The translations under genes were made by a program, and so were the position numbers. Under the pieces are notes generated by a model. It was not told where the DNA came from. It did not search any database and saw only the letters and a program-made list of their open reading frames with translations. Source: an uncultured Pelagibacteraceae bacterium (GTDB lineage: Bacteria > Pseudomonadota > Alphaproteobacteria > Pelagibacterales > Pelagibacteraceae). From it: a DNA stretch of 45,379 nucleotides. The stretch is from assembly GCA_902607215.1 (NCBI GenBank), contig CACLJJ010000004.1, positions 1 to 45,379 on the forward strand, given 5' to 3'. Position 1 is the first letter of the stretch. The number at the start of each line of letters is the position of its first letter. Below, piece after piece: positions 17,418 to 25,967 of the stretch.

Positions 17418-18754
17418 TGTTTAAAAAAATATTAATTGCTAATCGTGGAGAAATTGCAGTTCGAATAATTAGAGCCTGTAAAGAATGGGGCATATCTACA
17501 GTAGCTGTTCATTCAGACGTCGACAAAGAGAGTATGCATGTGAGACTAGCAGATGAAAGTGTTTGTATTGGTTCTCACCAACCAGCAAACAGTTATTTAA
17601 ATATACCAGCTTTAATGTCTGCAATAGAATTAACTAAAGCAGAAGCTGTACATCCAGGTTATGGATTTTTATCCGAAAATGCAAACTTTGCTAAAATTTT
17701 AGAAGAAAGTAATATTAAATTTATTGGACCATCATCAAAATTAATCAAAATGATGGGTGATAAAATTCAAGCTAAAAAAATTGCCAAAGAATATGGTTTG
17801 CCAGTAATAGAAGGTTCGGATGGAGGAGTTTCCAACATGAGTGAAGCAAAAGAAATTTGTAAAAAAATTGGATTCCCCGTTTTAATAAAAGCAGCAGGAG
17901 GAGGAGGTGGAAAAGGAATGAAAATAGCTTTTGAAGAAAAAAATTTTGAAGAACTATTTTTAGCTGCTAAATCTGAGGCAAAAAAATATTTTGCTAATGA
18001 TGAAGTATACATTGAAAAATTTTTTCAAAACCCAAGACATATTGAAGTTCAAGTTTTATCAGGAAAAAATAGAACAGTTCATTTGCATGAAAGAGACTGC
18101 TCTGTTCAAAGAAGACATCAAAAGCTTATAGAAGAAACACCCAGTCCAATGCTAAACGATGATTTAAGAAAAGATTTATTCGAAAGAACTGTAAATATGG
18201 TAAGTAAAATTGGTTATGAAGGTGCTGGAACAGTAGAGTTTATATATGAAGATAAAAAATTTTATTTTTTAGAAATGAATACTAGGGTTCAAGTAGAACA
18301 CCCTGTTACAGAGATGGTTACAGGTATAGATATAATAAAAGAACAAATATTTATAGCATTTAATGGAAATACAGCTTTAAAACAAACTGATATAAATCCA
18401 AGAGGTCATGCAATTGAATGCAGAATAAATGCAGAAGACGCAAGTAAAAACTTTCAACCATCTCCAGGAACCATCACTATGTGCCATCAACCATCTGGTT
18501 TTAGAACCAGAGTAGATGGATCAATTTATCAAGGTTATAAAATTACTCCTTATTATGACAGTATGGTTTGTAAATTAATTTGTCATGGTAGAAATAGACA
18601 AGAAGCTATTCAAAGAATGTTAAGATCGCTAGATGAATTTGTTCTTGAGGGTATAACTACTACAATTGATCTTCATAAAAAATTATTAAATCATAAGAAA
18701 TTTATAGACTCTGACTTTAATGTAAGTTGGCTTGATAAAGAAAAAATAATTTGA
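17417..18754 (+). CDS. accC: Biotin carboxylase AccC
   Basis: ATP-grasp enzyme that carboxylates biotin on AccB, the first half-reaction of fatty acid synthesis. The 445-aa protein contains ILIANRGEIAVRIIRACKE, AVHPGYGFLSENA, the glycine-rich ATP loop AAGGGGGKGMK, HERDCSVQRRHQKLIEE, FLEMNTRVQVEHPVTEMVTG and HAIECRINAEDA; all catalytic regions are intact. It ends at TGA 18752-18754, immediately abutting the stop of the convergent DUF2155 gene. In many alphaproteobacteria an aat gene follows here; it is absent. Confidence 0.96.
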   Translation: MFKKILIANRGEIAVRIIRACKEWGISTVAVHSDVDKESMHVRLADESVCIGSHQPANSYLNIPALMSAIELTKAEAVHPGYGFLSENANFAKILEESNIKFIGPSSKLIKMMGDKIQAKKIAKEYGLPVIEGSDGGVSNMSEAKEICKKIGFPVLIKAAGGGGGKGMKIAFEEKNFEELFLAAKSEAKKYFANDEVYIEKFFQNPRHIEVQVLSGKNRTVHLHERDCSVQRRHQKLIEETPSPMLNDDLRKDLFERTVNMVSKIGYEGAGTVEFIYEDKKFYFLEMNTRVQVEHPVTEMVTGIDIIKEQIFIAFNGNTALKQTDINPRGHAIECRINAEDASKNFQPSPGTITMCHQPSGFRTRVDGSIYQGYKITPYYDSMVCKLICHGRNRQEAIQRMLRSLDEFVLEGITTTIDLHKKLLNHKKFIDSDFNVSWLDKEKII

Positions 18755-19156
18755 TCAAAAACATTTTGTTAACCAAATATCATATACGGGATGATCAAAT
18801 GGTCTTAGCGCAGGACTAGATGAAAAAGTCCAACCATTAAAAACAAATACTTCATTTTTATCTTTATTTTTCAAATCCTTAACCTGTAGATACGCTGTTA
18901 TTTCTGGATTGTCATCAAATTCAGAATTTTTACATTTAAGAGGTTTTATAGAAATATTCTTAAAAATTTTTTGTTCACCAATTTTTATATTCAATTTATA
19001 ATTTTTTGAACTAACTTTATCTAAGACTTTAATTTCCAAAAAATTACCCTCTAAAGTTAAATTATCTGAGTAAGCAATATTTGGGTTAAAAAAAAAAGCA
19101 AGGAAAATAACTAAAAATTTAACTCTTCCAAATTTTATATTTTTTTTTGATTTCAT
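18755..19156 (-). CDS. DUF2155 domain periplasmic protein
   Basis: A 133-aa exported protein. Residues 1-30 form a signal peptide (basic start, hydrophobic VKFLVIFLAFFF, then IAYS). The conserved DUF2155 end is clear: FNGWTFSSSPALRPFDHPVYDIWLTKC, with a Cys near residue 57 (LKCKNSEFDD) and another at the end, possibly disulfide-bonded. Function is unknown. Its start lies 38 nt inside the NDUFA12 gene, in another frame; no start codon beyond the overlap would keep the full signal peptide, so the overlap looks real and may couple translation. The pairing of these two genes next to accBC is a recurrent alphaproteobacterial arrangement. Confidence 0.85.
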   Translation of the reverse strand: MKSKKNIKFGRVKFLVIFLAFFFNPNIAYSDNLTLEGNFLEIKVLDKVSSKNYKLNIKIGEQKIFKNISIKPLKCKNSEFDDNPEITAYLQVKDLKNKDKNEVFVFNGWTFSSSPALRPFDHPVYDIWLTKCF

Positions 19157-19481
19157 TATTTTTTTTATTGGGATGATAAGAGTTTTTGGTTCCAGTTAAA
19201 TTTGGCAAATGTGGTTTTTGCCAATTATATTTTTTAACTTTTGTATTAAATTCTATTTTATTTTTAATAAAATGGATCCAAGAATACCAATCATTTGATA
19301 TTTTTGATGCGTCTATTTCACCTTTGTACAATACCCATCTCTTATTTTTTTTTTTATTTTCATAATATTTGTTTCCAAAATCATCCTTGCCTACTAGTTT
19401 ACCAAAAAAAATAGTGTAAAATTTTGTTCCAATTGTTTCTTGATTCCACCAGACAAAAATTTGTTTTATAAATGTCAACAT
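19119..19481 (-). CDS. NDUFA12 family complex I accessory protein
   Basis: Homologue of the mitochondrial complex I subunit NDUFA12/B17.2, kept in alphaproteobacteria and involved in assembly or stability of NADH:ubiquinone oxidoreductase. The 120-aa protein shows WWNQETIGTKFYTIFFGKLVGKDDFGNKYYE, RWVLYKGEIDASKISNDWYSWIHF and KPHLPNLTGT, all diagnostic for the family, ending in a Lys-rich tail. It is soluble and without a signal peptide. It is divergent from the NrdJ-like gene (112 bp gap) and overlaps DUF2155. The core nuo operon is not in the window. Confidence 0.92.
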   Translation of the reverse strand: MLTFIKQIFVWWNQETIGTKFYTIFFGKLVGKDDFGNKYYENKKKNKRWVLYKGEIDASKISNDWYSWIHFIKNKIEFNTKVKKYNWQKPHLPNLTGTKNSYHPNKKNNEIKKKYKIWKS

Positions 19482-19593
19482 AAATTTTTTAATTTATTTC
19501 AATTTCAAATTGTAAAAAAAAAATTAGACTAAATTAAGATTTTGTATATACATTATTTATTTAGAGACTCAAAAAAAGAAATATAAGAAAAAA

Positions 19594-20436
19594 ATGGCAA
19601 AATACCTAGTTGAAACTTATTATAATTGTAGCTTTAAAGTAAGTCACTATCTAGATAACGTAGATGAAGCTGAATTGTCTAATCTAGAAAAAAGAGAAGA
19701 TGGTAAATTTGAAATTCTTGATGTTAAATTGGATAATAGAAAAACAAAAAGTTTAGATAAAAATTCAAAAAATATTGAAGACAAAAAACAAGAATCAAAA
19801 AAAATCGATTTAATTTCAGAAAATTTGAAAAAACAATCTACTCTAAGAGAGGATAAAAACACATTTTTGAAAAAACAAAATGATGTAGCTAACAAAAGAT
19901 TTAGCATGCCAGACAGAAGAAAGGGTTATATACAAAAGGCTAGCATAGGTAATCATAAAGTGTATTTGCATACTGGTGAATATGAAGATGGTAAAATCGG
20001 AGAGATATTTATAGATACAAGTAAAGAAGGTGAATTAGTTAAAGCTTTAATGAATAATTTTGCAATCGCCGTATCATTAGGGTTGCAATATGGAGTTCCG
20101 CTTGATGAATTTGTAAGTGCTTATGTTGAAACTAAATTTGAACCATCAGGTAAAGTCCGTGGAAATGATAGAATATTAAGCGCAACATCTATACTTGATT
20201 ATATTTTTAGAGAGTTGGCTATTTCATATTTAAATAGAGAAGATTTAGCTCATACCCCATCAATTGGATCGGGTAATGATAAGTCTAAAGATATCGAAAT
20301 TTATGAAAATGAAGATCAAAATCAATTTTTAAAATTAGTTAAAGATATTACAAGCAAAGGATTCGTCAGAAATAATTACAAAAAAAAATTGGTCGATCTA
20401 TCTGATATAAGAATAAATTTAAAAGGTAAAAAATAA
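19594..20436 (+). CDS. Free-standing protein homologous to the C-terminal tail of B12-dependent ribonucleotide reductase (NrdJ)
   Basis: 280 aa with three parts. Residues 1-55 ([21 protein letters not shown]...) are a small domain I do not recognise. Residues 56-105 are a charged Lys-rich linker. Residues 106-212 match the extreme C-terminal domain (TSCPD-type) of alphaproteobacterial adenosylcobalamin-dependent [67 protein letters not shown] and [15 protein letters not shown]. The catalytic barrel of NrdJ is not present anywhere in the window. The only cysteine is C12, so the usual tail thiols are missing and redox shuttling by this protein is unlikely. A split NrdJa/NrdJb is known in Pseudomonas; whether this is such a part or a repurposed domain is unknown. 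It is a single gene, convergent with aspS. Confidence 0.75.
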   Translation: MAKYLVETYYNCSFKVSHYLDNVDEAELSNLEKREDGKFEILDVKLDNRKTKSLDKNSKNIEDKKQESKKIDLISENLKKQSTLREDKNTFLKKQNDVANKRFSMPDRRKGYIQKASIGNHKVYLHTGEYEDGKIGEIFIDTSKEGELVKALMNNFAIAVSLGLQYGVPLDEFVSAYVETKFEPSGKVRGNDRILSATSILDYIFRELAISYLNREDLAHTPSIGSGNDKSKDIEIYENEDQNQFLKLVKDITSKGFVRNNYKKKLVDLSDIRINLKGKK

Positions 20437-22221
20437 TTATTTTTTCTTTTTTAAAGATAAATTAAGTTCTTTAAGTTGTTCTTCGCTTGCTTCTGATGGT
20501 GAGTTCATCATTAAATCTTGAGCATTTTGGTTCATTGGAAACAAAGTAACTTCTCTAATATTTTTTTCATTTGCTAACAACATAACAATTCTATCGATTC
20601 CAGGTGCTATACCGCCGTGTGGGGGAGCTCCATAGCTTAATGCATTAATCATCCCGCTAAATTTATTATCAACATCTTTTTTTGTATAACCTGCTATGGA
20701 AAATAACTTATACATTAAATCTGGTTTATGATTTCTAATTGCACCCGAAGATAATTCTACACCATTACATACTATATCATATTGGTAAGCTTTCATCTCT
20801 AAAGGTTTAGAAAAATTTAATTTTTTTTTATCTCCTTGAGGCATTGAAAATGGATTATGGCTAAATTTTACTTTTTTTGTTACTTCATCAATTTCAAACA
20901 TGGGGTAATCAACAATCCAACAAAATGCAAAGGTATTTTCATCTATTAAATTTAAATCATTTGCAATTTTATCTCTTGCTGATGATATTAATTTTAGAAC
21001 TTCATTTTCTTTATTGCATGCAAAAAATATACTATCACCCGATTTTGCTCCGGTAATTTTTATTATTTCTTTTAAAGATTCTTCTGAAAAAAATTTACCC
21101 ACAGGACCTTTTGCCGTAATATTTTTATCTCCCTCAAAAGTGAAATATGCTAACCCTGATGCACCTTGCTCTTTAGCCCAATTGTCAATACTATCAAAAA
21201 AACTTCTCGGTTTATCTTTTGTATTTTTTGTTAGTATTGCTCTTACAATAGAACCTGAATTAACTAATTTTTTAAAAATATCAAATTTTACATCTTTTCT
21301 TTCAAAAATCGAAGTTAAGTCATTTATCAAAAGAGGATTTCTTAAATCCGGTTTGTCTGTACCATATTTTAAAATAGCATCATGAAAAGGAATTTTTGGG
21401 AATTTTTCAAATAAGATTTTTTTGTTAGAAAATTTTTTAAATAATTTTAGCATTAATTTCTCAACTACTTCAAAAATATCCTCTTGTTCTACAAATGACA
21501 TTTCAAGGTCTAATTGGTAAAATTCTCCTGGGCTTCTGTCTGCTCTTGCATCTTCGTCTCTAAAACATGGAGCAATTTGAAAATATTTATCAAAACCTGA
21601 TATCATTATTAATTGTTTAAATTGCTGAGGTGCTTGAGGTAGTGCATAAAATTTTCCAGGGTTTAATCTGCTTGGAACTAAAAAATCTCTAGCTCCTTCT
21701 GGGCTTGACGATGTTAAAATAGGAGTCTGAAATTCTAAAAATCCTAAATTTGTCATTTCTTCTCTGATATATGATATTACTTTAGATCTTAATAATATAT
21801 TTTCGTGAACTTTTTTTCTTCTTAAATCTAAAAATCTATATTTTAATCTAATTTCTTCAGCATACTCCTGATCACTAAATATTGGCATAGGAAGCTCTTT
21901 ACATGTTCCAAGAATTTCATATGAATTTATTTTAACTTCTATTTCACCTGTTTTTAATTCTTTGTTTACAGTGTCCGAAGTTCTTTCACTGACGGCTCCA
22001 TCTATTTTTATAACACACTCGAGCTGTATTTTTTCTAGTTCTTTAAAAAATTTATTATCTTTGTCTATTAAACATTGCGTAATTCCAAAATTATCTCTTA
22101 AATCCAAAAACAATAAATTCCCATGATCTCTTTTTTTATTAATCCACCCAGATAAAATCACATTTGATTTATTATTTTTTTTTGTGAGTTCGCCACAATT
22201 ATGTGTCCTATATTTATTCAA
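20437..22221 (-). CDS. aspS: Aspartyl-tRNA synthetase
   Basis: Class IIb synthetase for tRNA-Asp (possibly also tRNA-Asn; the specificity residues cannot be judged by eye). 594 aa. The start is TTG at 22221: no ATG is available nearby and KYRTHNCGEL aligns to the family N-terminus (YRTHxCG). Parts seen: OB-fold (ILSGWINKKRDHGNLLFLDLRD), class II motif 1 (SKVISYIREEMTNLGFLEFQTPILTSSSPEGARDFL is too long to be mere chance), motif 2 (FRDEDARADRSPGEFYQLDLEMSF), the bacterial insertion domain, and motif 3 (GGIAPGIDRIVMLL). The TTG follows the hda stop by one base, so aspS is the last gene of DUF2066-hda-aspS. Confidence 0.95.
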   Translation of the reverse strand: MNKYRTHNCGELTKKNNKSNVILSGWINKKRDHGNLLFLDLRDNFGITQCLIDKDNKFFKELEKIQLECVIKIDGAVSERTSDTVNKELKTGEIEVKINSYEILGTCKELPMPIFSDQEYAEEIRLKYRFLDLRRKKVHENILLRSKVISYIREEMTNLGFLEFQTPILTSSSPEGARDFLVPSRLNPGKFYALPQAPQQFKQLIMISGFDKYFQIAPCFRDEDARADRSPGEFYQLDLEMSFVEQEDIFEVVEKLMLKLFKKFSNKKILFEKFPKIPFHDAILKYGTDKPDLRNPLLINDLTSIFERKDVKFDIFKKLVNSGSIVRAILTKNTKDKPRSFFDSIDNWAKEQGASGLAYFTFEGDKNITAKGPVGKFFSEESLKEIIKITGAKSGDSIFFACNKENEVLKLISSARDKIANDLNLIDENTFAFCWIVDYPMFEIDEVTKKVKFSHNPFSMPQGDKKKLNFSKPLEMKAYQYDIVCNGVELSSGAIRNHKPDLMYKLFSIAGYTKKDVDNKFSGMINALSYGAPPHGGIAPGIDRIVMLLANEKNIREVTLFPMNQNAQDLMMNSPSEASEEQLKELNLSLKKKK

Positions 22222-22222
22222 A

Positions 22223-22885
22223 TTAAACCTTCAATACATCTTTTACAGTTTTTATATCAATAGATTTTTTCTTTTTTAAACTTATTTCATCAATCTTATA
22301 TATAAATTCAAATATTTTACCATAAGACCTTGTTATCCTTTTTACCGTAAATTCAATTAATTTGTTATCAATTTTAATCTGTCTGTCAGAAAAACATTTG
22401 GCTAATAATACTTTTATTAATTGATCATCTGGCTGTTCAATTTTTGCCACCAGGCAGTTTTTTGTTCTAGATTTTAAATCCTCTAAATTAAAATTCATTT
22501 CATTTATTGGTTTTAAAGAATTTATCAAAAGATATTTATTATTTTGATCAACAAAATTAATTAAAGAAAATATCGATTTTTCATCAATATGTTCATTAAA
22601 ATCTTCTAGAATTATATTTTGATAAATTCTTAGATTGTCAGATTGATTGTAGCTAAACTTTACTGAGTTTAGAATTTTACCTTTGTTCTTGTTCAAAAAA
22701 ATTTCAGACAAATGTGTTTTTCCTGAATATTTTTCACCACAAATATTAAGAATATTTTTCTCCCATTTTGGCCAAGTATCAATCAAATTAAAAGCAAAAA
22801 AATTACTTTTTGATACAAAAAAATCATCTTTCTTATAATTTTTACTGAAATTAAAATTTAGTAAAAGTTGATCTAATTCTCTCAT
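22223..22885 (-). CDS. hda: DnaA-like AAA+ protein of the Hda/HdaA family
   Basis: Hda-type proteins bind the replication clamp and stimulate DnaA-ATP hydrolysis, limiting re-initiation. Start chosen at ATG 22885 (MRELDQLLLNFNF), 2 nt after the upstream stop; the frame also has a TTG at 22903. The 220-aa product shows an N-terminal clamp-binding-like QLLLNF, a Walker A variant (CGEKYSGKTHL), a Walker B-like stretch (NIILEDFNE), sensor-1 region (KYLLINSLKP) and sensor-2 arginine (ITRSYGKIFEF). It lacks the DnaA domain IV, as expected. Walker B is degenerate (ED rather than DD), so ATP hydrolysis by this protein itself is uncertain. The position before aspS and after DUF2066 supports the call. 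Confidence 0.82.
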   Translation of the reverse strand: MRELDQLLLNFNFSKNYKKDDFFVSKSNFFAFNLIDTWPKWEKNILNICGEKYSGKTHLSEIFLNKNKGKILNSVKFSYNQSDNLRIYQNIILEDFNEHIDEKSIFSLINFVDQNNKYLLINSLKPINEMNFNLEDLKSRTKNCLVAKIEQPDDQLIKVLLAKCFSDRQIKIDNKLIEFTVKRITRSYGKIFEFIYKIDEISLKKKKSIDIKTVKDVLKV

Positions 22886-22887
22886 AA

Positions 22888-23964
22888 CTAGTTTATTTCC
22901 CAAATTTGTTTACTGGTGTTTATATTGATACCTTTTTCACTTATAATTTTTAAAAATTGTTTAGGAGATCCATTAAAAATTATTTTATAATTCACTTTTT
23001 TATTATCAAAATCCTTAATAAAAAATTCCGCTATAAGTTCATTCGACCTCAAAAAACTTTCAAATTCCATATTTTTTTTATAATCATCTGACATTATACT
23101 TACATTAATCGCTAATTTAACAGAACGATTAATTTGATTATTTAATTTCCAATTATCTTCATAAATATTTTTAATTTTGTTAATTAAATCATCTAAATTA
23201 TCTAATTTTGAAATATCAATACTTTCAAGTGTATAGCTATGGATTTTAGTATTATTGTTAATCTTAATTTTTGAAAATATTTTTATATTTTCTTTTTCTT
23301 TATAAATTAAACTAATTATATATTCATCAGAATTATATTTTTTTACAATATTTTCGTAATTATAATCTTCTAAATTATCAATATTTTTATTAAGTACGCT
23401 AATGACATCAATATCCTCATTTGGAAGAATATAATTTAATAAATGATAGTTTTTTTTCTTTAAAATCCATTCATTAAAAAAAGGATTTTGGTTAAATAAA
23501 TTTACAGTTTGTAAATCTAAATCAATGAAAATTGGAAATATTAATATATTTTTTTTTCGAGGAATAGATGGAAATATGTTTTTTTTTTCAAAAAATAAAA
23601 GTGTGTTTTGTTTATTAAAATTTACTTCAAAATTCGCTATATAAGAATTTTGTATAAATTTTTCATTTTTAATATTAAATGAATCAATTAGATTTTTAAT
23701 CTCAGAAATTTTTGTATTTTTTAATTTTTTTGACTGATTAGACAAAACAACCATTTTAGATAGCTGAGCAAAAGCTTTAATAAAAGCTTTATCAATTACA
23801 CTATCTTTTTCAAAATTTAATTCAAATGGTTCTGATATTTCAATATCATCAACTTTAAATATAGAAGATTTTGTATTTAAAGTTGTAAAATTAAAAAATA
23901 GAACTGTTGCAAAAAAAAATATATAAGTTTTTTTCAAACTAAAAATTATTTTTTTTAAATACAT
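22888..23964 (-). CDS. DUF2066 domain exported protein
   Basis: 358 aa with an N-terminal signal peptide or anchor (residues 10-27, hydrophobic IFFFATVLFFNF). The following region matches DUF2066 in pattern: KDSVIDKAFIKAFAQLSKMVV, then FIQNSYIANFEVNFNKQNTLLFFEKKNIFPS and the strand NILIFPIFID. The rest is divergent and Lys/Asn/Ile-rich. DUF2066 proteins often sit next to purM and hda in alphaproteobacteria, and that context is reproduced here (purM divergent by 11 bp, hda downstream by 2 nt). Function is unknown; a periplasmic role is inferred from the signal sequence. Confidence 0.72.
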   Translation of the reverse strand: MYLKKIIFSLKKTYIFFFATVLFFNFTTLNTKSSIFKVDDIEISEPFELNFEKDSVIDKAFIKAFAQLSKMVVLSNQSKKLKNTKISEIKNLIDSFNIKNEKFIQNSYIANFEVNFNKQNTLLFFEKKNIFPSIPRKKNILIFPIFIDLDLQTVNLFNQNPFFNEWILKKKNYHLLNYILPNEDIDVISVLNKNIDNLEDYNYENIVKKYNSDEYIISLIYKEKENIKIFSKIKINNNTKIHSYTLESIDISKLDNLDDLINKIKNIYEDNWKLNNQINRSVKLAINVSIMSDDYKKNMEFESFLRSNELIAEFFIKDFDNKKVNYKIIFNGSPKQFLKIISEKGININTSKQIWEIN

Positions 23965-23975
23965 ATTTTATTGTA

Positions 23976-25001
23976 ATGAATAATAGTAAATTTACATATC
24001 AAAAAAGTGGCGTAAATATAACAACTGCAGATAAATTTGTAGATTTTATTTCTAATAAAACCAAACAAAAAAAAAATAAATACAAATTTAAAAATATTGG
24101 AGGTTTTGGGTCAATTACAGATATTCCAAAAACTTATAAAAAACCGAAACTTGTGGCTAGTACCGATGGAGTTGGTACAAAAATAGAAATCGCTAACGAA
24201 CTTAAAAAATTTGATACCATTGGTATAGATTTAGTGGCCATGTGTGTAAACGATTTAATTGTCCAAGGAGCAAAACCACTTATTTTTTTAGACTATATTT
24301 CAATTAACAAATTAGATTTGAAAAAACTTAAATCTGTTATGAAAGGAATCCTCAAAGGATGTAAAATCTCAGGAACCGATTTAGTTGGTGGAGAAACGGC
24401 AGAGATGCCAGGAACTTATGATAAAGATAAATTTGATATTGCTGGTTTTTCTGTAGGTATAGTTGACGAAAAAAAAATTTTAAATAAAAAAAAAGTTAAA
24501 AAAAATAATATAATTTTAGCTGTTCCATCAAACGGTCTTCATTCTAATGGATTTTCTCTAATAAGATATATTTTAAAAAAAAAAAAAATAAATTTAAAAA
24601 AAAATAATTTTCTAAAAACTGAACTTTTAAAACCTACAAAAATTTATGTTAGAGAAATTTTAAAATTAATTAAAAAAAATTTCATCAATGGATGTGCAAA
24701 TATAACTGGTGGGGGTATTTCAGATAATGTCAAAAGAATTATACCTAATGGTTTGTGTGGTGAAATAAATCTTTCAAAAATAAAAACCAAAAAAATATTT
24801 AAATGGATAAAAAATCAAAATCTAACTGACAAAGAAATGTTAAAAACTTTTAATTGTGGAGTTGGATTTTGTTTAATAATTAATCCAAAAAATTTAAATA
24901 AAATAGGCAAATTTTTTGATAAAGATTTTAAACCTTATGTAATAGGCAAAATTATTTCAGGAAAAAATAAAGTTAGATTAAATGAAAAAATTAAGTGGTA
25001 A
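23976..25001 (+). CDS. purM: Phosphoribosylformylglycinamidine cyclo-ligase (AIR synthetase)
   Basis: Fifth step of purine synthesis: FGAM to AIR using ATP. The 341-aa protein has TYQKSGVNITTADKFVDFI, GGFGSITDIP, STDGVGTKIEIA, GIDLVAMCVNDLIVQGAKPLIFLDY, GCKISGTDLVGGETAEMPG and NITGGGISDNVKRIIP, all PurM motifs. The coding sequence crosses a run of 14 A bases (24575-24588, coding for part of LKKKKI) yet remains in frame. It is divergent from DUF2066 over 11 bp and overlaps purN by 20 nt, so purM-purN form one operon. Confidence 0.96.
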   Translation: MNNSKFTYQKSGVNITTADKFVDFISNKTKQKKNKYKFKNIGGFGSITDIPKTYKKPKLVASTDGVGTKIEIANELKKFDTIGIDLVAMCVNDLIVQGAKPLIFLDYISINKLDLKKLKSVMKGILKGCKISGTDLVGGETAEMPGTYDKDKFDIAGFSVGIVDEKKILNKKKVKKNNIILAVPSNGLHSNGFSLIRYILKKKKINLKKNNFLKTELLKPTKIYVREILKLIKKNFINGCANITGGGISDNVKRIIPNGLCGEINLSKIKTKKIFKWIKNQNLTDKEMLKTFNCGVGFCLIINPKNLNKIGKFFDKDFKPYVIGKIISGKNKVRLNEKIKW

Positions 25002-25560
25002 TAAAAAAACTAAAACAGCTGTTTTCATCTCTGGAGCAGGTTCAAATCTAAAAAACCTAATTAAATTCTCAAAATTTAAAAAATCCCCTATAACAATTGA
25101 TTTAGTTATTTCAAATAATAAAAATGCAAAAGGTTTAAAATATGCTTCTAAAAATAAAATAAAAAAAAAAAATTTCAGTTTTAGAAATACTAACATTGGT
25201 GAAAAAAAATCTTTGGAAATATTATTAAAAAAAAAAATTAGATTAATTTGTCTTGCTGGATTCATGAAAGTTCTTTCTAAAAATTTCATTAAAAAATTTA
25301 GAGGAAAAATAATTAATATTCATCCGTCGTTGCTTCCTAAATTTAAAGGTTTAAATACTCATAAAAGAGCATTGAAAAATAAAGAAAATTTTTCCGGTTG
25401 TACAGTACATTACGTAAACTCAAATTTAGATTCTGGAAAAATAATACTTCAAAAAAGAATAAAAATTAAAAAAAATGATACGGCATACTCTTTACAAAAA
25501 AGAATACTTAAAGAAGAACATAAAATTTACCCAAAAGCTATTAGTAAAATTTTAAATTAA
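24982..25560 (+). CDS. purN: Phosphoribosylglycinamide formyltransferase
   Basis: Third step of purine synthesis: transfer of formyl from 10-formyl-THF to GAR. The 192-aa protein starts with a Lys-rich leader and then TAVFISGAGSNLKNLI (phosphate loop). Catalytic residues are visible as Asn-His in INIHPSLLPKFKGLNTHKRAL and Asp in VNSNLDSGKIILQ. It overlaps purM by 20 nt; ATG 24982 is inside purM and preceded by no strong Shine-Dalgarno, so coupling is likely. Two long A runs (A12 at 25161-25172 and A11 at 25227-25237) lie in the frame. The stop overlaps the convergent ndk by 4 bases. Confidence 0.94.
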   Translation: MKKLSGNKKTKTAVFISGAGSNLKNLIKFSKFKKSPITIDLVISNNKNAKGLKYASKNKIKKKNFSFRNTNIGEKKSLEILLKKKIRLICLAGFMKVLSKNFIKKFRGKIINIHPSLLPKFKGLNTHKRALKNKENFSGCTVHYVNSNLDSGKIILQKRIKIKKNDTAYSLQKRILKEEHKIYPKAISKILN

Positions 25561-25967
25561 TTTTTGAAAAAAAAACTAATTTCTATTTTTGCATTATCAA
25601 CGCTATCCGATCCATGCACTGAATTCTTATCTATTGAAATTCCAAATTTTTCTCTAATTGTCCCTTCCTCTGCATCTTTTGGGTTTGTAGCACCCATTAA
25701 TTTTCTGTTAGCTAATACAGCATTTTCTTTCTCAAGAATCATCACCATTATAGGGCTTGATGATAAGTATTCACATAAATCATTATAAAATGGTTTTGTT
25801 TCATGTACCTTATAAAATTCTTCTGCTTCAGATTTTGCTAATTTAATTTTTTTTCCTTTTACTATTTTAAAACCATCTTTTTCAAACATTAATTTGATTT
25901 CACCATCTAAATTTCTCTCCATTGCATCTGGTTTAATTATTGAAAGTGTTTGTTCAATATTACTCAT
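25557..25967 (-). CDS. ndk: Nucleoside diphosphate kinase
   Basis: Balances NTP pools through a phosphohistidine intermediate. The 136-aa protein has the family start EQTLSIIKPDAMERN, the Kpn-loop region (VLANRKLMGATNPKDAEEGTIREKFG) and the active-site histidine in NSVHGSDSVDNAKIEI. The C-terminus is short (EISFFFKN) as in many bacterial forms. Its start overlaps the pepA stop by 8 nt, so it is downstream of pepA in a two-gene unit. Confidence 0.96.
   Translation of the reverse strand: MSNIEQTLSIIKPDAMERNLDGEIKLMFEKDGFKIVKGKKIKLAKSEAEEFYKVHETKPFYNDLCEYLSSSPIMVMILEKENAVLANRKLMGATNPKDAEEGTIREKFGISIDKNSVHGSDSVDNAKIEISFFFKN

Noticed and set aside
25540..25580. Intrinsic terminators between convergent pairs (purN/ndk, rsmA/gmk, tyrS/AsmA-like, accC/DUF2155)
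   Set aside because: Ends overlap or abut, and no GC stem with a T tract could be found by eye. Transcription end is probably Rho-dependent or read-through antisense.
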